A stretch of 24,417 bases of DNA from JBEKTY01 sp049515555 (GTDB lineage: Bacteria > Planctomycetota > Planctomycetia > Pirellulales > Thermoguttaceae): contig JBEKTY010000122.1 in assembly GCA_049515555.1 (NCBI GenBank), positions 1-24,417 on the forward strand, written 5' to 3'. Each line of letters starts with the position of its first letter. The first letter of the stretch is position 1. Positions 6,861 through 14,402 of the stretch are shown piece after piece. The notes below the pieces were generated by a model. The model was not told the DNA's origin. It worked only from the letters and a program-made list of their open reading frames with translations, and searched no databases. Position numbers and translations under genes: made by a program.

Positions 6861-6947
6861 TCAAAGTATAGCTCCGATGACGGGGTCCTGGCAATAGTAG
6901 GGTTGCCCGCACCGACGGCATGGGATTTTTTGCGATGGTTCGGTCAT
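6861..6947 (-). CDS. Tiny cysteine-rich reading frame, doubtful
   Basis: This frame encodes 28 residues from ATG 6947, with GGAGAG nine bases upstream and a Cys pattern CRRCG then YYC. It could be a one-knuckle zinc peptide. Against it, the stop overlaps the probable thrS promoter and the frame has no recognisable relatives. Apart from it and the palindrome at 6757, I see nothing in the 340-base gap between thrS and the next gene. Confidence 0.2.
   Translation of the reverse strand: MTEPSQKIPCRRCGQPYYCQDPVIGAIL
6865..6894 (-). promoter_or_regulatory. Probable thrS promoter
   Basis: Read on the - strand, TTGCCA (6894-6889) and TATACT (6870-6865) are 18 bp apart. The implied leader to thrS is about 160 nt and contains the REP-like palindrome. 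No tRNA-sensing T-box pattern was recognised in it. Confidence 0.45.
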
Positions 6948-7036
6948 TTCAATTCTCTCCGTCCAACGGGACGCCCGTTTGACGGCGAAGCCGGTCGCCC
7001 AGCGACGCTGCAAACAGGCGTTGTTGGGGGCGGCCA

Positions 7037-7423
7037 CTACTTGCAACGGAACGCCTGACAAACCGCCTCGTGTTGTTTCTTCTCGATCCATACTGACCGC
7101 CAACCCGAATCACCGCAATTCCACAGGACATAGCCCTCGTCGGGGTCGATTGTGTTTCGGGCAAGAAACTGCTCGGGCTTGCCTTTGTACTCGCGACTGC
7201 CCCACGCGAGGGGAATGATATCGTTTACGTTAAACCCCTCGGCTTCCAGCGTTTGTCGGGTAAGATCTACCGCCAATTCCTCTGTCAGCTCGGACTCAGC
7301 AGGCACGCTGAATTTATGCTTGTGCGGGTTGAGATTCCGGTAGATCGCGGGCGCAACCACAACGAGCCCGACCAGGAGAACAGCCGCAACGCCAACAAGT
7401 GTTATCTTTACGACTCTCGTCAT
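7037..7423 (-). CDS. Small membrane-anchored protein of unknown function
   Basis: The product is 128 residues. The ATG at 7423 is preferred over an in-frame TTG 18 bases upstream; neither has a clear ribosome binding site. Residues 5-28 (ITLVGVAAVLLVGLVVVAPA) form a single N-terminal membrane anchor. The rest, about 100 residues, is soluble and probably extracytoplasmic, containing LTRQTLEAEGF, then a Trp-rich part (VLWNCGDSGWRSVWIE) with two Cys near the C-terminus. I do not recognise a family. It is the first of a run of same-strand genes for small envelope proteins that continues to 13563. Confidence 0.65.
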   Translation of the reverse strand: MTRVVKITLVGVAAVLLVGLVVVAPAIYRNLNPHKHKFSVPAESELTEELAVDLTRQTLEAEGFNVNDIIPLAWGSREYKGKPEQFLARNTIDPDEGYVLWNCGDSGWRSVWIEKKQHEAVCQAFRCK

Positions 7424-7538
7424 GTGCTCGTCGCCGGCCAACGGTTCGCTTGCCCAACGCCGCAGCCTCCAACTTCATCAAGTCTGAACTTCCAATCCAT
7501 GGTGGCGCGCTCCTGTTCGCGGAGCGGGAGCCGTGCTC

Positions 7539-7568
7539 GTCACGCGCCAGCGTGACCGCCGAAGGCGG
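7539..7568. repeat. Two adjacent hairpins in a gene-free stretch
   Basis: GTCACGC-gcca-GCGTGAC (7539-7556) is followed directly by CCGCC-gaa-GGCGG (7556-7568). They lie in the 220-base gap 7424-7645, which otherwise shows no supported gene. A terminator role is possible but there is no clear T-run. Confidence 0.45.
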
Positions 7569-7645
7569 CTTTGCGAGCTACGGCGTGTTGGCGGCTGCGG
7601 GTTACGTCCGGATCGTCCTCGCTAAACGCCTTGTTACAATGTTCC

Positions 7646-7759
7646 TTAGCGACTGGCTGCAACGGCACACGCCACGCCCACGGTGACGAGTGCCACCCAC
7701 CTGGTGATGGCCGCTTCGTAGTCGCCGCCTGGATTGATATAAAACGAAGACAGGTTCAT
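7646..7759 (-). CDS. Possible 37-residue membrane peptide
   Basis: An ATG at 7759 opens a 37-residue frame ending in a hydrophobic stretch (WVALVTVGVACAVAAS) that could span a membrane. It starts 31 bases after the stop of the 7791-8393 gene on the same strand, so coupling is possible. There is no ribosome binding site. It may be a chance frame or the remnant of a larger gene. Confidence 0.25.
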   Translation of the reverse strand: MNLSSFYINPGGDYEAAITRWVALVTVGVACAVAASR

Positions 7760-7790
7760 AGCGCAAGCCCAACGTTGCGGCTGTCGGCTG

Positions 7791-8393
7791 CTAGCGATCC
7801 TTACGGATTCTCTCAAGATAACTCTGCCCCCATTTCTCAATCCCACCGTCAACAGACGGGTCGTCGGCGTCGTACGACGTATTCGCTCCTCCGTTTCGGC
7901 CATCGGGGAGGATCCAGCGAGCAACGACCTCGGTTGCCTTCGGATGGTACTCGACCACCCCGATCAGAAGCGGCCACTCATTCGGACCGGAAAACGTGGT
8001 CGCTAGTGCCCGTCCCTTGTCGGCAATCGCTACATGCCGAAGATTCTCCGAATCCAGCCAAAACAACTCCGCTCTTGATGCCTCGTCAAAACCATCCCGT
8101 GGGATCACCCGCAGCATGGCACGTCCCCAGCGCTGAGAAATATCCAGAACAAGCGCATCGCGTGTCAAATCGATATGGCCGGGTCTGGCCTCAATGCGTG
8201 GGATATGCAAGGTAATAATATGGCTCGGCCAAGCTTTGATCAATCCCAGCGCGAGAGCGGCCACGGCGGTTACTGCGAGTAGCGACCTCAAGAAGAACTG
8301 GGACCGGAACCTGCCCCTCTTGATAATAGCGAGACACAGCCATGCACCGCATGAGAGCACCAAGAGAACGACAACTATTCCAAGGGGGCTCAT
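7791..8393 (-). CDS. Membrane protein of unknown function
   Basis: The product is 200 residues. Two N-terminal membrane segments are clear (about 4-24, GIVVVLLVLSCGAWLCLAII, and 35-52, FFLRSLLAVTAVAALALG). They are followed by a soluble part rich in beta-type sequence that contains a possible domain with RVIPRDGFDEASRAELFWLD. The phrase FFLRSLLAVTAV is like the short opening helix seen in many unannotated planctomycete membrane proteins. ATG 8393 has only a weak purine-rich stretch upstream. The function is unknown, and no catalytic motif is visible. Confidence 0.65.
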   Translation of the reverse strand: MSPLGIVVVLLVLSCGAWLCLAIIKRGRFRSQFFLRSLLAVTAVAALALGLIKAWPSHIITLHIPRIEARPGHIDLTRDALVLDISQRWGRAMLRVIPRDGFDEASRAELFWLDSENLRHVAIADKGRALATTFSGPNEWPLLIGVVEYHPKATEVVARWILPDGRNGGANTSYDADDPSVDGGIEKWGQSYLERIRKDR

Positions 8394-8428
8394 CGTCGTT
8401 TTGCTCTTTCTTGGGTAACGGATTGCCT

Positions 8429-8466
8429 GCCCGACGCCGCCCCGATGAGCGGGGCCAACGTCGGGC
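8429..8466. repeat. Imperfect palindrome
   Basis: GCCCGACG (8429-8436) pairs with CGTCGGGC (8459-8466), with an inner stem GCCCC/GGGGC. It lies between two same-strand genes and could end the upstream transcript (gene 8571-9041). There is no U-run on the - strand. Confidence 0.45.
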
Positions 8467-8570
8467 TTCGATTGATTCCACTACTCCTCGGTCCCCTACA
8501 CCGCAGCCAACGCGTGCCCGTAGGGCCCTGGCGGGCGGGCGGTGTCGGCGGCGGTGAACTATCGGCGTTG

Positions 8571-9041
8571 TCATTCAATTACCCCTAGCATCTTTACTAG
8601 AAAGATCGCCGCGCAGGGAACAAGGCCGAGGACCATAATCAGGACGGTGCGCCTCTGGTGATACCGGAGCCAATCAGGTATGCCAACGACGAGAAGCCCA
8701 ATCGTCGCAGGGAGCAGAACCCGCCAGAACAGGCGTTCTTGCACCTGGCTTGCGTACAACAGGTGGACGGGGTTCACTGCATCGAAGGTGCAGAGCCAGA
8801 TGATAGGTGCGCCCCAGAGGCTCGCCACGAGCAGCCACGCGGAAATGCAAAGCACGCATGGTACAATGCGCCATCTGCCGTAGGGTATCCAAGGCCAGAT
8901 GGCCGCGCATCCGAACGCTGGAAAGCACACATGCAGTACCCAGAGGTTCCGGCTCGTCAACCCAAAGCAAAGCAATCCGAGGGCGACCGCCATGACGGCT
9001 GCGCCGGCAAGTAAATCCGTGATGCGAAGTTGAAGGTGCAT
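8571..9041 (-). CDS. Polytopic membrane protein of unknown function
   Basis: This 156-residue protein is hydrophobic throughout, with four or five membrane segments (about 8-28, 35-52, 57-80, 103-122 and 133-152). It opens with LRITDLLAGAAVMAVALGLL, a pattern shared by many small planctomycete membrane proteins. There are no catalytic motifs. ATG 9041 lies just downstream (on the - strand) of the 178-bp repeat at 9061-9238, which may supply its promoter. The function is unknown. Confidence 0.65.
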   Translation of the reverse strand: MHLQLRITDLLAGAAVMAVALGLLCFGLTSRNLWVLHVCFPAFGCAAIWPWIPYGRWRIVPCVLCISAWLLVASLWGAPIIWLCTFDAVNPVHLLYASQVQERLFWRVLLPATIGLLVVGIPDWLRYHQRRTVLIMVLGLVPCAAIFLVKMLGVIE

Positions 9042-9060
9042 ACGATATCACGCCTCCCCG

Positions 9061-9238
9061 CGGGGTTCTAAACTGCGGATTGTCTGCCGGGGGGGCCTCG
9101 GGACAGACTCCGCTGCCGTGGGTTGCGCGAACCCTTTCACCGCGCCTCATTGTACTCCACGTAAAGGTGGGCAAGGTGGATCTTCCGCCGCCAGCCCCGC
9201 CTCTACGGACCATGCCAATACTAGTCGCGTCCCCGTTT
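9061..9238. repeat. Direct repeat, copy 1 of 2 (leader-type)
   Basis: This copy is about 178 bp and matches 11905-12079 in the same orientation. The stretches 9120-9216 and 11961-12057 appear identical over 97 bp. Read on the - strand, it contains TACAAT and ends next to the start of the 8571-9041 gene. A diverged third version with TATAAT lies at 11131-11205, upstream of the 9927-11105 gene. No convincing gene lies in 9042-9341 apart from this repeat and a run of eight C. Confidence 0.85.
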
Positions 9239-9341
9239 TGGGCACCGCATCGCAGGTTGCCAATTCTAGCTGCGTCCCCGTCCCACCCCCCCCGCCGAGA
9301 GCGGCTCAGCGCCCGCCGGTATTGCACGGCGATGCAGGCTC

Positions 9342-9521
9342 TTACCCAATCCCCGATATCCTCAAGAGACCAACCAGAAGCGCGGAAAACCATCCCAGCC
9401 AGACCATACCATTGAGGACCTTGCTCGATGGAACGACATTCCAGTTCCACTTGCCGTTTCGACAAATTGCATTCAGGCCCATAAAGGGCACCAACAGGAT
9501 TAGGAAACCATCGTAATGCAT
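9342..9521 (-). CDS. Small two-helix membrane protein
   Basis: The frame encodes 59 residues from ATG 9521, with GGAG about ten bases upstream. It has two hydrophobic segments (about 5-19, GFLILLVPFMGLNAI, and 38-55, GMVWLGWFSALLVGLL) joined by a Trp/Asn-rich loop. A longer frame from 9557 would add a basic leader without support. It follows a decayed sigma-factor leader (9562-9695) on the same strand. A larger overlapping frame (8674-9564) is Arg-rich and looks non-coding. The function is unknown. Confidence 0.45.
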   Translation of the reverse strand: MHYDGFLILLVPFMGLNAICRNGKWNWNVVPSSKVLNGMVWLGWFSALLVGLLRISGIG

Positions 9522-9561
9522 TGGCCATGGACTCCACCTGGTTGAGGTCGATCGCATTCCG

Positions 9562-9695
9562 CATCTATTTTCTACTGAAGCAATCCAGAGGAAAGGTTAC
9601 AGCGAAACGCCCAAGATCCCTGGCGGGCCGCTGAAAAGGAGTCGCAACTGCAAGCAGGACAAGAGGTAACGGATCTCCTCGTCGATCTCCTCGGG
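9562..9695 (-). pseudogene. Duplicated 3' end of an ECF sigma gene plus its downstream leader (copy B)
   Basis: The stretch aligns with 21397-21530, the end and downstream leader of the intact sigma gene, at roughly 85% by eye. Read on the - strand, it encodes ASPEEIDEEIRYLLSCL and then continues, because the stop TAG has become CAG. TGTAACC (9601-9595) and the leader core with CTTCAGTA follow. Upstream residues (RVAAWRLASP) still align with the sigma C-terminus, so the homology extends to about 9760. It is a truncated copy of a sigma gene. Confidence 0.7.
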
Positions 9696-9724
9696 GGATG
9701 CGAGTCGCCAAGCGGCGACCCGCT

Positions 9725-9913
9725 CTACGGTTGCGGCGTGCCGGGCGGCTGAGCTATGGGCCAGTTCAGCGTACCCATTACGCTACCCAACGGTAGACGC
9801 CACACATGCTTATCCGCCCCCACAATGAACAACTCTCCCTGGTCGAGGGAAATGCCGGCAAACTCGCCGCGCGGTTGGCCAGAAAAGAAGCCCTCACCGG
9901 GTATCCCATCCGC
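9725..9913 (-). pseudogene. C-terminal fragment of a lost beta-propeller-like protein
   Basis: This 62-codon open stretch has no start codon at its left boundary (a stop lies directly upstream) and ends with TAG at 9727. It encodes FAGISLDQGELFIVGADKHVWRLPLGSVMG (given in parts: FAGISLDQGELFIVG, then ADKHVWRLPLG), which reads like the last blade of a WD40-type repeat protein ending in a Pro-rich tail. It overlaps the sigma remnant at 9650-9760 in another frame. It is a decayed fragment between intact genes. Confidence 0.4.
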
Positions 9914-9926
9914 TCAAGGAGTCAGT

Positions 9927-11105
9927 TCAGCGTGACTTGGCCTTAGCTACCGGGCTCGATTTTGAAAACTCTCGAATCACATCCTCAATGGTCAGTTTTT
10001 CGTCGATCGACTCCCCCAGGGCCTTCATCTTCGAGACCATGCGCTGGTACTCGACGGCCTTGCCCGGAGGCGGTTTGGCGTTGCGAACGGTCTCGGGGGT
10101 CAGGTCGATCAGCGCTGGGACGGTAAACGTCACCAAGAAACGCTTGTCCTCGATCGTCGCGCGTAACATCGATGCCAAGGCGGGCATCGAGATTCCCACA
10201 AAGGAATACAAGAAAGTCTTGGGGACCTCACCGTCGGCGGACTTTTTCGATGAGTCGGGATTGGTCAGCTTTCGTTGGGCAGCGTCAAACGCCGCCTTCG
10301 CTCGTCGGCAATCGTCCGTGGCAAGTGCGGCCGCGAACTGAATCGCGCCCCCGTTGCGCGAGTACATGGGTGTCCTGGCCTTCGCCGCTGCAAGCAGCAT
10401 AGCCAGGGACGAGTCCCCAAGACAAGTAACCGGATCGGTGACCCTCTTCCCCGGCACGGTCGTGAACGGATCCCCCGCCCCTGGCGATAACGTGAAGAAC
10501 TCAATCAACTCGCGCTGCAGGTCGCCCCACGACGCGCGTTGTCCGCCCGTATGCCTACGTCGCATCTCGGCCTCGATGGTCCCGATCATGGCGTGGCACA
10601 TTCGTTTATTGGCCTCGACAATTTCCTCGTCCAGGGCTTTGCCGGGGATGGCAACGCGATGATAGTAGCACAAGTTCTCCTGTGGGCTCAAAAACAGCTT
10701 GCCCGGCACGATCGAGACTTTGTCGAGGGCAGGGCATTTCTGTGGCTCTTGCTCTTGATGATTTGGAACCATCAAGCAATAGGTGCGGTTTGCGAGTCGT
10801 TTCAATGCGAACTCATACATCACCGCTCCGTCCGAGTCTGCCGCTCGCTCTTCGCCCTTCCACGGCTCCAATCCCAGCGTTCGGCAGGAGGACAGGCAGC
10901 CCACCAGGGGTATGATGCGATCTCGTTCGCGCCACGTTTCGGCACAATGGTCCACGCCGGAAATGTCCGCATAGATCCTCAACTCATGGAACGTGTCGGT
11001 CTGACTGTCGTACTTGAGCAGGGTGTAGGGCCGTGCGCCGATGCATCCGCCGAGCAGTGTGATCGCGGCCAACGACAATACGATAGACCGGAAAAGATGA
11101 CACAT
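9927..11105 (-). CDS. Predicted lipoprotein of unknown function
   Basis: The product is 392 residues. The ATG at 11105 gives a lipoprotein signal peptide, SIVLSLAAITLLGGC, with lipobox LLGGC (Cys 21). Earlier in-frame starts would bury it. The mature part is Cys-rich (at least nine Cys), contains ADISGVDHCAETW, and has a helical C-terminal half with EIVEANKRMCHAMIGTIEAE. A TATAAT box (11142-11137, with the extended TG) lies about 32 bases upstream. It is probably anchored in an outer or cytoplasmic membrane facing the periplasm. No known domain is recognised. Its far upstream leader shares sequence with that of the kinase gene at 18671. Confidence 0.75.
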   Translation of the reverse strand: MCHLFRSIVLSLAAITLLGGCIGARPYTLLKYDSQTDTFHELRIYADISGVDHCAETWRERDRIIPLVGCLSSCRTLGLEPWKGEERAADSDGAVMYEFALKRLANRTYCLMVPNHQEQEPQKCPALDKVSIVPGKLFLSPQENLCYYHRVAIPGKALDEEIVEANKRMCHAMIGTIEAEMRRRHTGGQRASWGDLQRELIEFFTLSPGAGDPFTTVPGKRVTDPVTCLGDSSLAMLLAAAKARTPMYSRNGGAIQFAAALATDDCRRAKAAFDAAQRKLTNPDSSKKSADGEVPKTFLYSFVGISMPALASMLRATIEDKRFLVTFTVPALIDLTPETVRNAKPPPGKAVEYQRMVSKMKALGESIDEKLTIEDVIREFSKSSPVAKAKSR

Positions 11106-11136
11106 GAGCTGTCGCCTTCCCAATTCACGGTGCCTC

Positions 11137-11145
11137 ATTATACCA
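11137..11145 (-). promoter_or_regulatory. Extended -10 promoter of the lipoprotein gene
   Basis: Read on the - strand, TGGTATAAT (11145-11137) gives an extended -10 box. The transcript would start near 11130 and have a 25-nt leader with AAGG ahead of the ATG at 11105. A -35 box is not clear. Confidence 0.5.
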
Positions 11146-11236
11146 CACGCAGAGGGGGGTTCAGGGTGGACTTGCCCCCAGCCAGCCCTGCCTCTACGGA
11201 GCATGACGGCATTTCTCGTTTCTCGGCGTGACTGGT

Positions 11237-11330
11237 TTCTATTCACTACTGAAGTATTCCGGAGGAAAGGTTAGAGCGAAGCGCTGAAAAGGGGTCGCAA
11301 CTACAAGCAGGGCAAGAGGTAACGGATTTC
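11237..11330 (-). pseudogene. Duplicated 3' end of an ECF sigma gene plus leader (copy C)
   Basis: Read on the - strand, it encodes AEIRYLLPCL followed by a stop, matching the end of the intact sigma protein. TCTAACC (11275-11269) and the leader core with CTTCAGTAGTGAATAG follow. Beyond it, the sequence GAGAAACGAGAAATGCCGTC matches the region just before the kinase start codon (18671). The rest of the 304-base gap 11106-11410 shows only the diverged repeat at 11131-11205. Confidence 0.65.
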
Positions 11331-11410
11331 CGCAATAGCACAAGCGGTTCGTCGGCAGGGACGATACCCGCCACCACCCCGAGCCAGTCATCGTTGAGTC
11401 TGCATTGATT

Positions 11411-11710
11411 TTACTGCTCCACGGCCCTGTCCAACACGCCGCCTCCACCCGGTTCAGCCGGTCCAGCCCGCCAAATCGCTACGGTCAAGGCGATCAGGCA
11501 TAGAAGGACTAAGAGAAGGATCGCATTATATAAGCAGAATTGTCGTGGCGATGTGGAACGAAGGATGTCTTCGGGTAGGCCGTCACCCGGATTACGAGGT
11601 ATGCGACCGCTCTTGAGCCGAAGAATAAGTGGGATACCGATGCCGAGCATCAGAATAACAAATACCGCAGTGCTAAGCCAAAGCCCGGTAGTTTCACTAA
11701 CAGCAAGCAT
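11411..11710 (-). CDS. Small two-helix membrane protein
   Basis: The product is 99 residues with two clear membrane segments (about 11-30, TAVFVILMLGIGIPLILRL, and 63-84, YNAILLLVLLCLIALTVAIW). A polar loop between them contains RIPRNPGDGLPEDILRS. ATG 11710 has only a weak GGGG stretch upstream. It lies 39 bases after the small lipoprotein gene 11750-11890 on the same strand and is probably co-transcribed with it. No family is recognised. Confidence 0.6.
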   Translation of the reverse strand: MLAVSETTGLWLSTAVFVILMLGIGIPLILRLKSGRIPRNPGDGLPEDILRSTSPRQFCLYNAILLLVLLCLIALTVAIWRAGPAEPGGGGVLDRAVEQ

Positions 11711-11749
11711 GCCAACCCCAAGCTGTGCAACGCGCGTTTGCGTGGGACA

Positions 11750-11890
11750 TCACCCGAAGGTCTCCGTCATGGCGGTTTTGGTCATCGACTCCGGTGGAAT
11801 TCGAGTGACGGGCAAGAGCACGCACGCGGGCATGGCGGCAAGCAGGAGAAGCAAGACGGCCGATCGAGCGATCATTGATCTAACAGCCAT
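11750..11890 (-). CDS. Very small predicted lipoprotein
   Basis: The product is 46 residues. GGAGGA lies six bases before the ATG at 11890, a strong ribosome binding site that supports translation despite the size. A basic start (MAVRSMIARSA) is followed by VLLLLLAAMPAC, a signal peptide with a lipobox-like end (Cys 23), then a 23-residue mature tail. It resembles the entericidin class in size only; no sequence relation is claimed. It is likely the first gene of a pair with 11411-11710, both downstream of the repeat at 11905-12079. Confidence 0.6.
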   Translation of the reverse strand: MAVRSMIARSAVLLLLLAAMPACVLLPVTRIPPESMTKTAMTETFG

Positions 11891-11904
11891 TGTCGGTCCT
11901 CCGG

Positions 11905-12079
11905 CGGGGTCCTAAACTGCGGATTGTATGCGGGGGCCTCGGGGTAGAGCCCGCTGCCATGGGTTGCGCGAACCCTTTCACCGCGCCTCATTGTACTCCA
12001 CGTAAAGGTGGGCAAGGTGGATCTTCCGCCGCCAGCCCCGCCTCTACGGACCATGCCGATACTAGTCGCGTCCCCGTTT
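11905..12079. repeat. Direct repeat, copy 2 of 2 (leader-type)
   Basis: This is the second copy of the repeat at 9061-9238, again lying directly upstream (- strand) of a small envelope-protein gene. The 97-bp core 11961-12057 is identical to 9120-9216, which points to recent duplication or conversion. It contains TACAAT on the - strand. Confidence 0.85.
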
Positions 12080-12146
12080 CAACCCCCGTTTCACCCCCCA
12101 ACGGCCACGGTGGAGCAACATCGCACCTCGCCCCATGTGTCCAAAG

Positions 12147-12167
12147 CCCCCGCCTTCGAGGCGGGGG
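12147..12167 (-). terminator. GC-rich hairpin after the lipoprotein gene
   Basis: CCCCCGCC (12147-12154) pairs with GGCGGGGG (12160-12167), a perfect 8-bp stem five bases beyond the stop at 12172. On the - strand it is followed by CTTTGG, so the T-run is poor. Confidence 0.5.
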
Positions 12168-12171
12168 TGGC

Positions 12172-13563
12172 TCACTTTGCGCCGTCGCCCTGTCGTACCA
12201 AGCCCTCCAGGATTAGCGTTCGTGGGGTATCGGCCAGGCTGTCGGCTCGCCGCTCCGGCTCTTTTGAGCTCGGCTTCGGATCGGTGGAAAAACGGAACGC
12301 CTCGATGGCGGCCTTCAAGCCGGGTCCCGGCTTCAGGCCGCCAACGAACCGATCCCACTCCTTCGCGTGCGCCGGGCTCAGCGCGCAGTACCAAACCGCG
12401 TATCCCGCCAGCAATTCGTCCGTCAACACGACCTTGCCAAAGTGCTGTTCTTGGGCCGGGCGATCAGGCGTGCTCCAAAAGGCAAAGCATGCGGCCGGGA
12501 GGGTCTGATCCGGGGCGAGTGTCTTGCTCCAGATGACAGCGGCGGCCTTTTCATCCCACTTGCCGTTGGTGTGGAAGGGCTTTTTGCCGCTCAAGAGTTT
12601 CAGGTCCAGCGAGTCGTGCTCGCTTCCACAGATATTGAACCCGATCGTGCCCTCGATGCCGGACAAGGCGAATAGGTCCTCCAGCATTGAATCGGCCCCG
12701 TGCTCCCCCCCGCCGTGCTTCTCCAACGAGGCGTACAGGCGCGCGTCGCTACCCAGGAAGTCGAGCGACGCCGGAATCGGGTGGTCGTCGGGGATGCCCA
12801 TCTTCCACGCCAGAAATCGCTGGACGTGGGGCAACAAGGGCGTCGCGTCATAAAGCAGCCCGCTCTGTGCCATTGCGGCGACCTGTTTTGGCGAAAAGTA
12901 GCCGCGTTCGATCAAGTATTGCCCGGCCCGCACGAGGAATTCACCGTTGGGCTCCGTTTCCACGCCGAGAGCCGCGATGGTCTCGCGGGTCCAAGCGTAG
13001 GCCGCAATGTTCCTCAGGTCGCGCCGGAACTCTCCGTCGAGAAACTTCTTCAGCCGGGGGAAGTTCGGGTCCCGCCCCAGCTCCGCAGCCAGCCACCTCG
13101 CTACCAAGTCCGCGAAGCGGTCCGCCGCCTGGCACTGCTTGGAATCACGGAATTCGACCTGGGACTTCGGCCGGGCCGCTAGGCCAGATTCGAGGTCGTC
13201 GCTGCCTCGAAATCGCTCGACGTAGGACGACGTGCTGCCAAGCGGGGAATTGAACCGTGTGTAGGAACCGGCCCCGCCCATGTCCTCGGGCGTCTTGCCC
13301 GTGAACCGGCCGCTGAACACCTGTTTGGCGGCGCCGGCGGGCGATTCTCGTTTGGAATAGAGCTTGCTGATCCGGGCCAACTCGCGGGCAGAAAGGGGCT
13401 GGACTTCTGGGCTGCCTGCGCCACCGACCTTCCAACAGGTTAGTTTGCGCTGAAACCCCTCGCCATCGGGCCGGACCTCGATTTCGAAACGTGCGTGCGG
13501 ACTCCGGCACCCAGCTAAGACCAGGACCGGGATCAGGATTGAGCGGAGTGCGGAGAGTCTCAT
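12172..13563 (-). CDS. Predicted lipoprotein of unknown function
   Basis: The product is 463 residues. AAAGGAGGA lies seven bases before ATG 13563. The signal peptide SILIPVLVLAGC has lipobox VLAGC (Cys 19). The mature part begins with a beta-rich segment (RFEIEVRPDGEGFQRKLTCW) and continues as a mostly helical region with RWLAAELGRDPNFPRLKKFL and YLIERGYFSPKQVAAMA. It then has a segment with GTIGFNICGSEHDSLDLKLL and a charged C-terminus. The layout suggests a periplasmic, lipid-anchored protein. I recognise no domain. It is flanked upstream by a group II intron remnant (13642-14357). Confidence 0.8.
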   Translation of the reverse strand: MRLSALRSILIPVLVLAGCRSPHARFEIEVRPDGEGFQRKLTCWKVGGAGSPEVQPLSARELARISKLYSKRESPAGAAKQVFSGRFTGKTPEDMGGAGSYTRFNSPLGSTSSYVERFRGSDDLESGLAARPKSQVEFRDSKQCQAADRFADLVARWLAAELGRDPNFPRLKKFLDGEFRRDLRNIAAYAWTRETIAALGVETEPNGEFLVRAGQYLIERGYFSPKQVAAMAQSGLLYDATPLLPHVQRFLAWKMGIPDDHPIPASLDFLGSDARLYASLEKHGGGEHGADSMLEDLFALSGIEGTIGFNICGSEHDSLDLKLLSGKKPFHTNGKWDEKAAAVIWSKTLAPDQTLPAACFAFWSTPDRPAQEQHFGKVVLTDELLAGYAVWYCALSPAHAKEWDRFVGGLKPGPGLKAAIEAFRFSTDPKPSSKEPERRADSLADTPRTLILEGLVRQGDGAK

Positions 13564-13641
13564 AACGATCCTCCTTTACGGGACAAGGGCAAGAGGGGGG
13601 CAAGAGGGTAGAGTCGAGAGGTGGCGCGGTGGGGCAGGCTT

Positions 13642-14357
13642 CGGCATAATCTGTTTCGGGGTTTCCCCGTCTGTGTCTCAATAGCCGCATGCCGTGCTCC
13701 GTTTCCACCTCCCGCTCATCGAACCGGACGGGCGGATCTCCCGCATCCGGCTCTCCGACGGGCTTCACCGTCCGGCCCACGATCACGCCTTGCGGCGCAA
13801 CCTTCGCCGGACCGTACAGTCGCTTCCGGGACGCTCGGGTTCTCTTGTGTTGCTAGGCCGAAGCCAATCGCAATCCCTTTGCCCCTTCCGACAACGTGCC
13901 CGAAGTGGGGCCCCTTCGCTCGACCGGCGTTACCCGGCTTCATCGCTACTACGGGCCTCTCCGCCACCGATGCGACCGGGCCTGGCCCTCGCGGGTTGCC
14001 CGTTGCGGTTGCCGCCGCTGTCGTCGTCGATTTCCCGTGCTTCATGTGCATTCCTTCGATACATGCCGTCGTCTCTACCCCGGTGGAATGGCAAAGTGCA
14101 ATTGTCGCTGGCTTCCCCTGCCACACTGGCCTTCCCCGAATGTCCGGCGGGTCGGCTTCCACATTAAAGGTTTCGAGGCCTCAGCGAGCGTTCACTTGCG
14201 TTACGGCCTGCATCTTCGCGGGGTCACCAAGTGACCCTTTCCATCGAAGGCTCCGACGAATTCGTTGCCTCCTCCGCCGCTTCGATTGCTACTGGGCAAG
14301 CGACCCTTCCCGGGCGGGACTTCCACCCGCTAGAATACACACGCATTCACGGCGCAC
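13642..14357 (-). mobile_element. ORF-less group II intron or intron remnant
   Basis: On the - strand, the stretch opens with the group II 5' end GTGCGCC (14357-14351), followed by the typical domain I phrase GGGTGGAAGTCCCGCC (about 14331-14316). About 600 nt later it has a domain V hairpin (13753-13721): GAGCCGGATG, a GAGA loop and a closing CCGGTTC, with the catalytic AGC triad. Only about 600 nt separate the two, so there is no room for the usual reverse transcriptase/maturase, and none is found in any frame. The 3' limit is unclear. A nested stem (13642-13694) with CGGGG-ttt-CCCCG follows domain V, but it does not look like a normal domain VI. The element sits 45 bases after the stop of the gene at 14403. 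Confidence 0.7.
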
Positions 14358-14402
14358 GAACATCACTCATTTATGAATTTCTGTGCTTGCTCTCCCTCAG
14401 TA

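Noticed and set aside
7440..7650. Possible integron attC site (AACAAGGCG on one side, CGTTGGGC on the other, - strand)
   Set aside because: The two ends are about 190 bases apart and do not pair, and the first lacks the required RYYYAAC form. No integrase is present.
8429..8466. Palindrome considered as an attC-like recombination site
   Set aside because: Too short at 38 bases and lacking the conserved GTT/AAC triplets.
8674..9564. 296-codon frame on the - strand
   Set aside because: Arg-rich with no protein-like pattern. It runs through the direct repeat and overlaps two better membrane-protein frames.
13621..14376. 251-codon + strand frame and several - strand frames across the intron
   Set aside because: The region is explained by structured intron RNA, and none of the frames resembles a reverse transcriptase.
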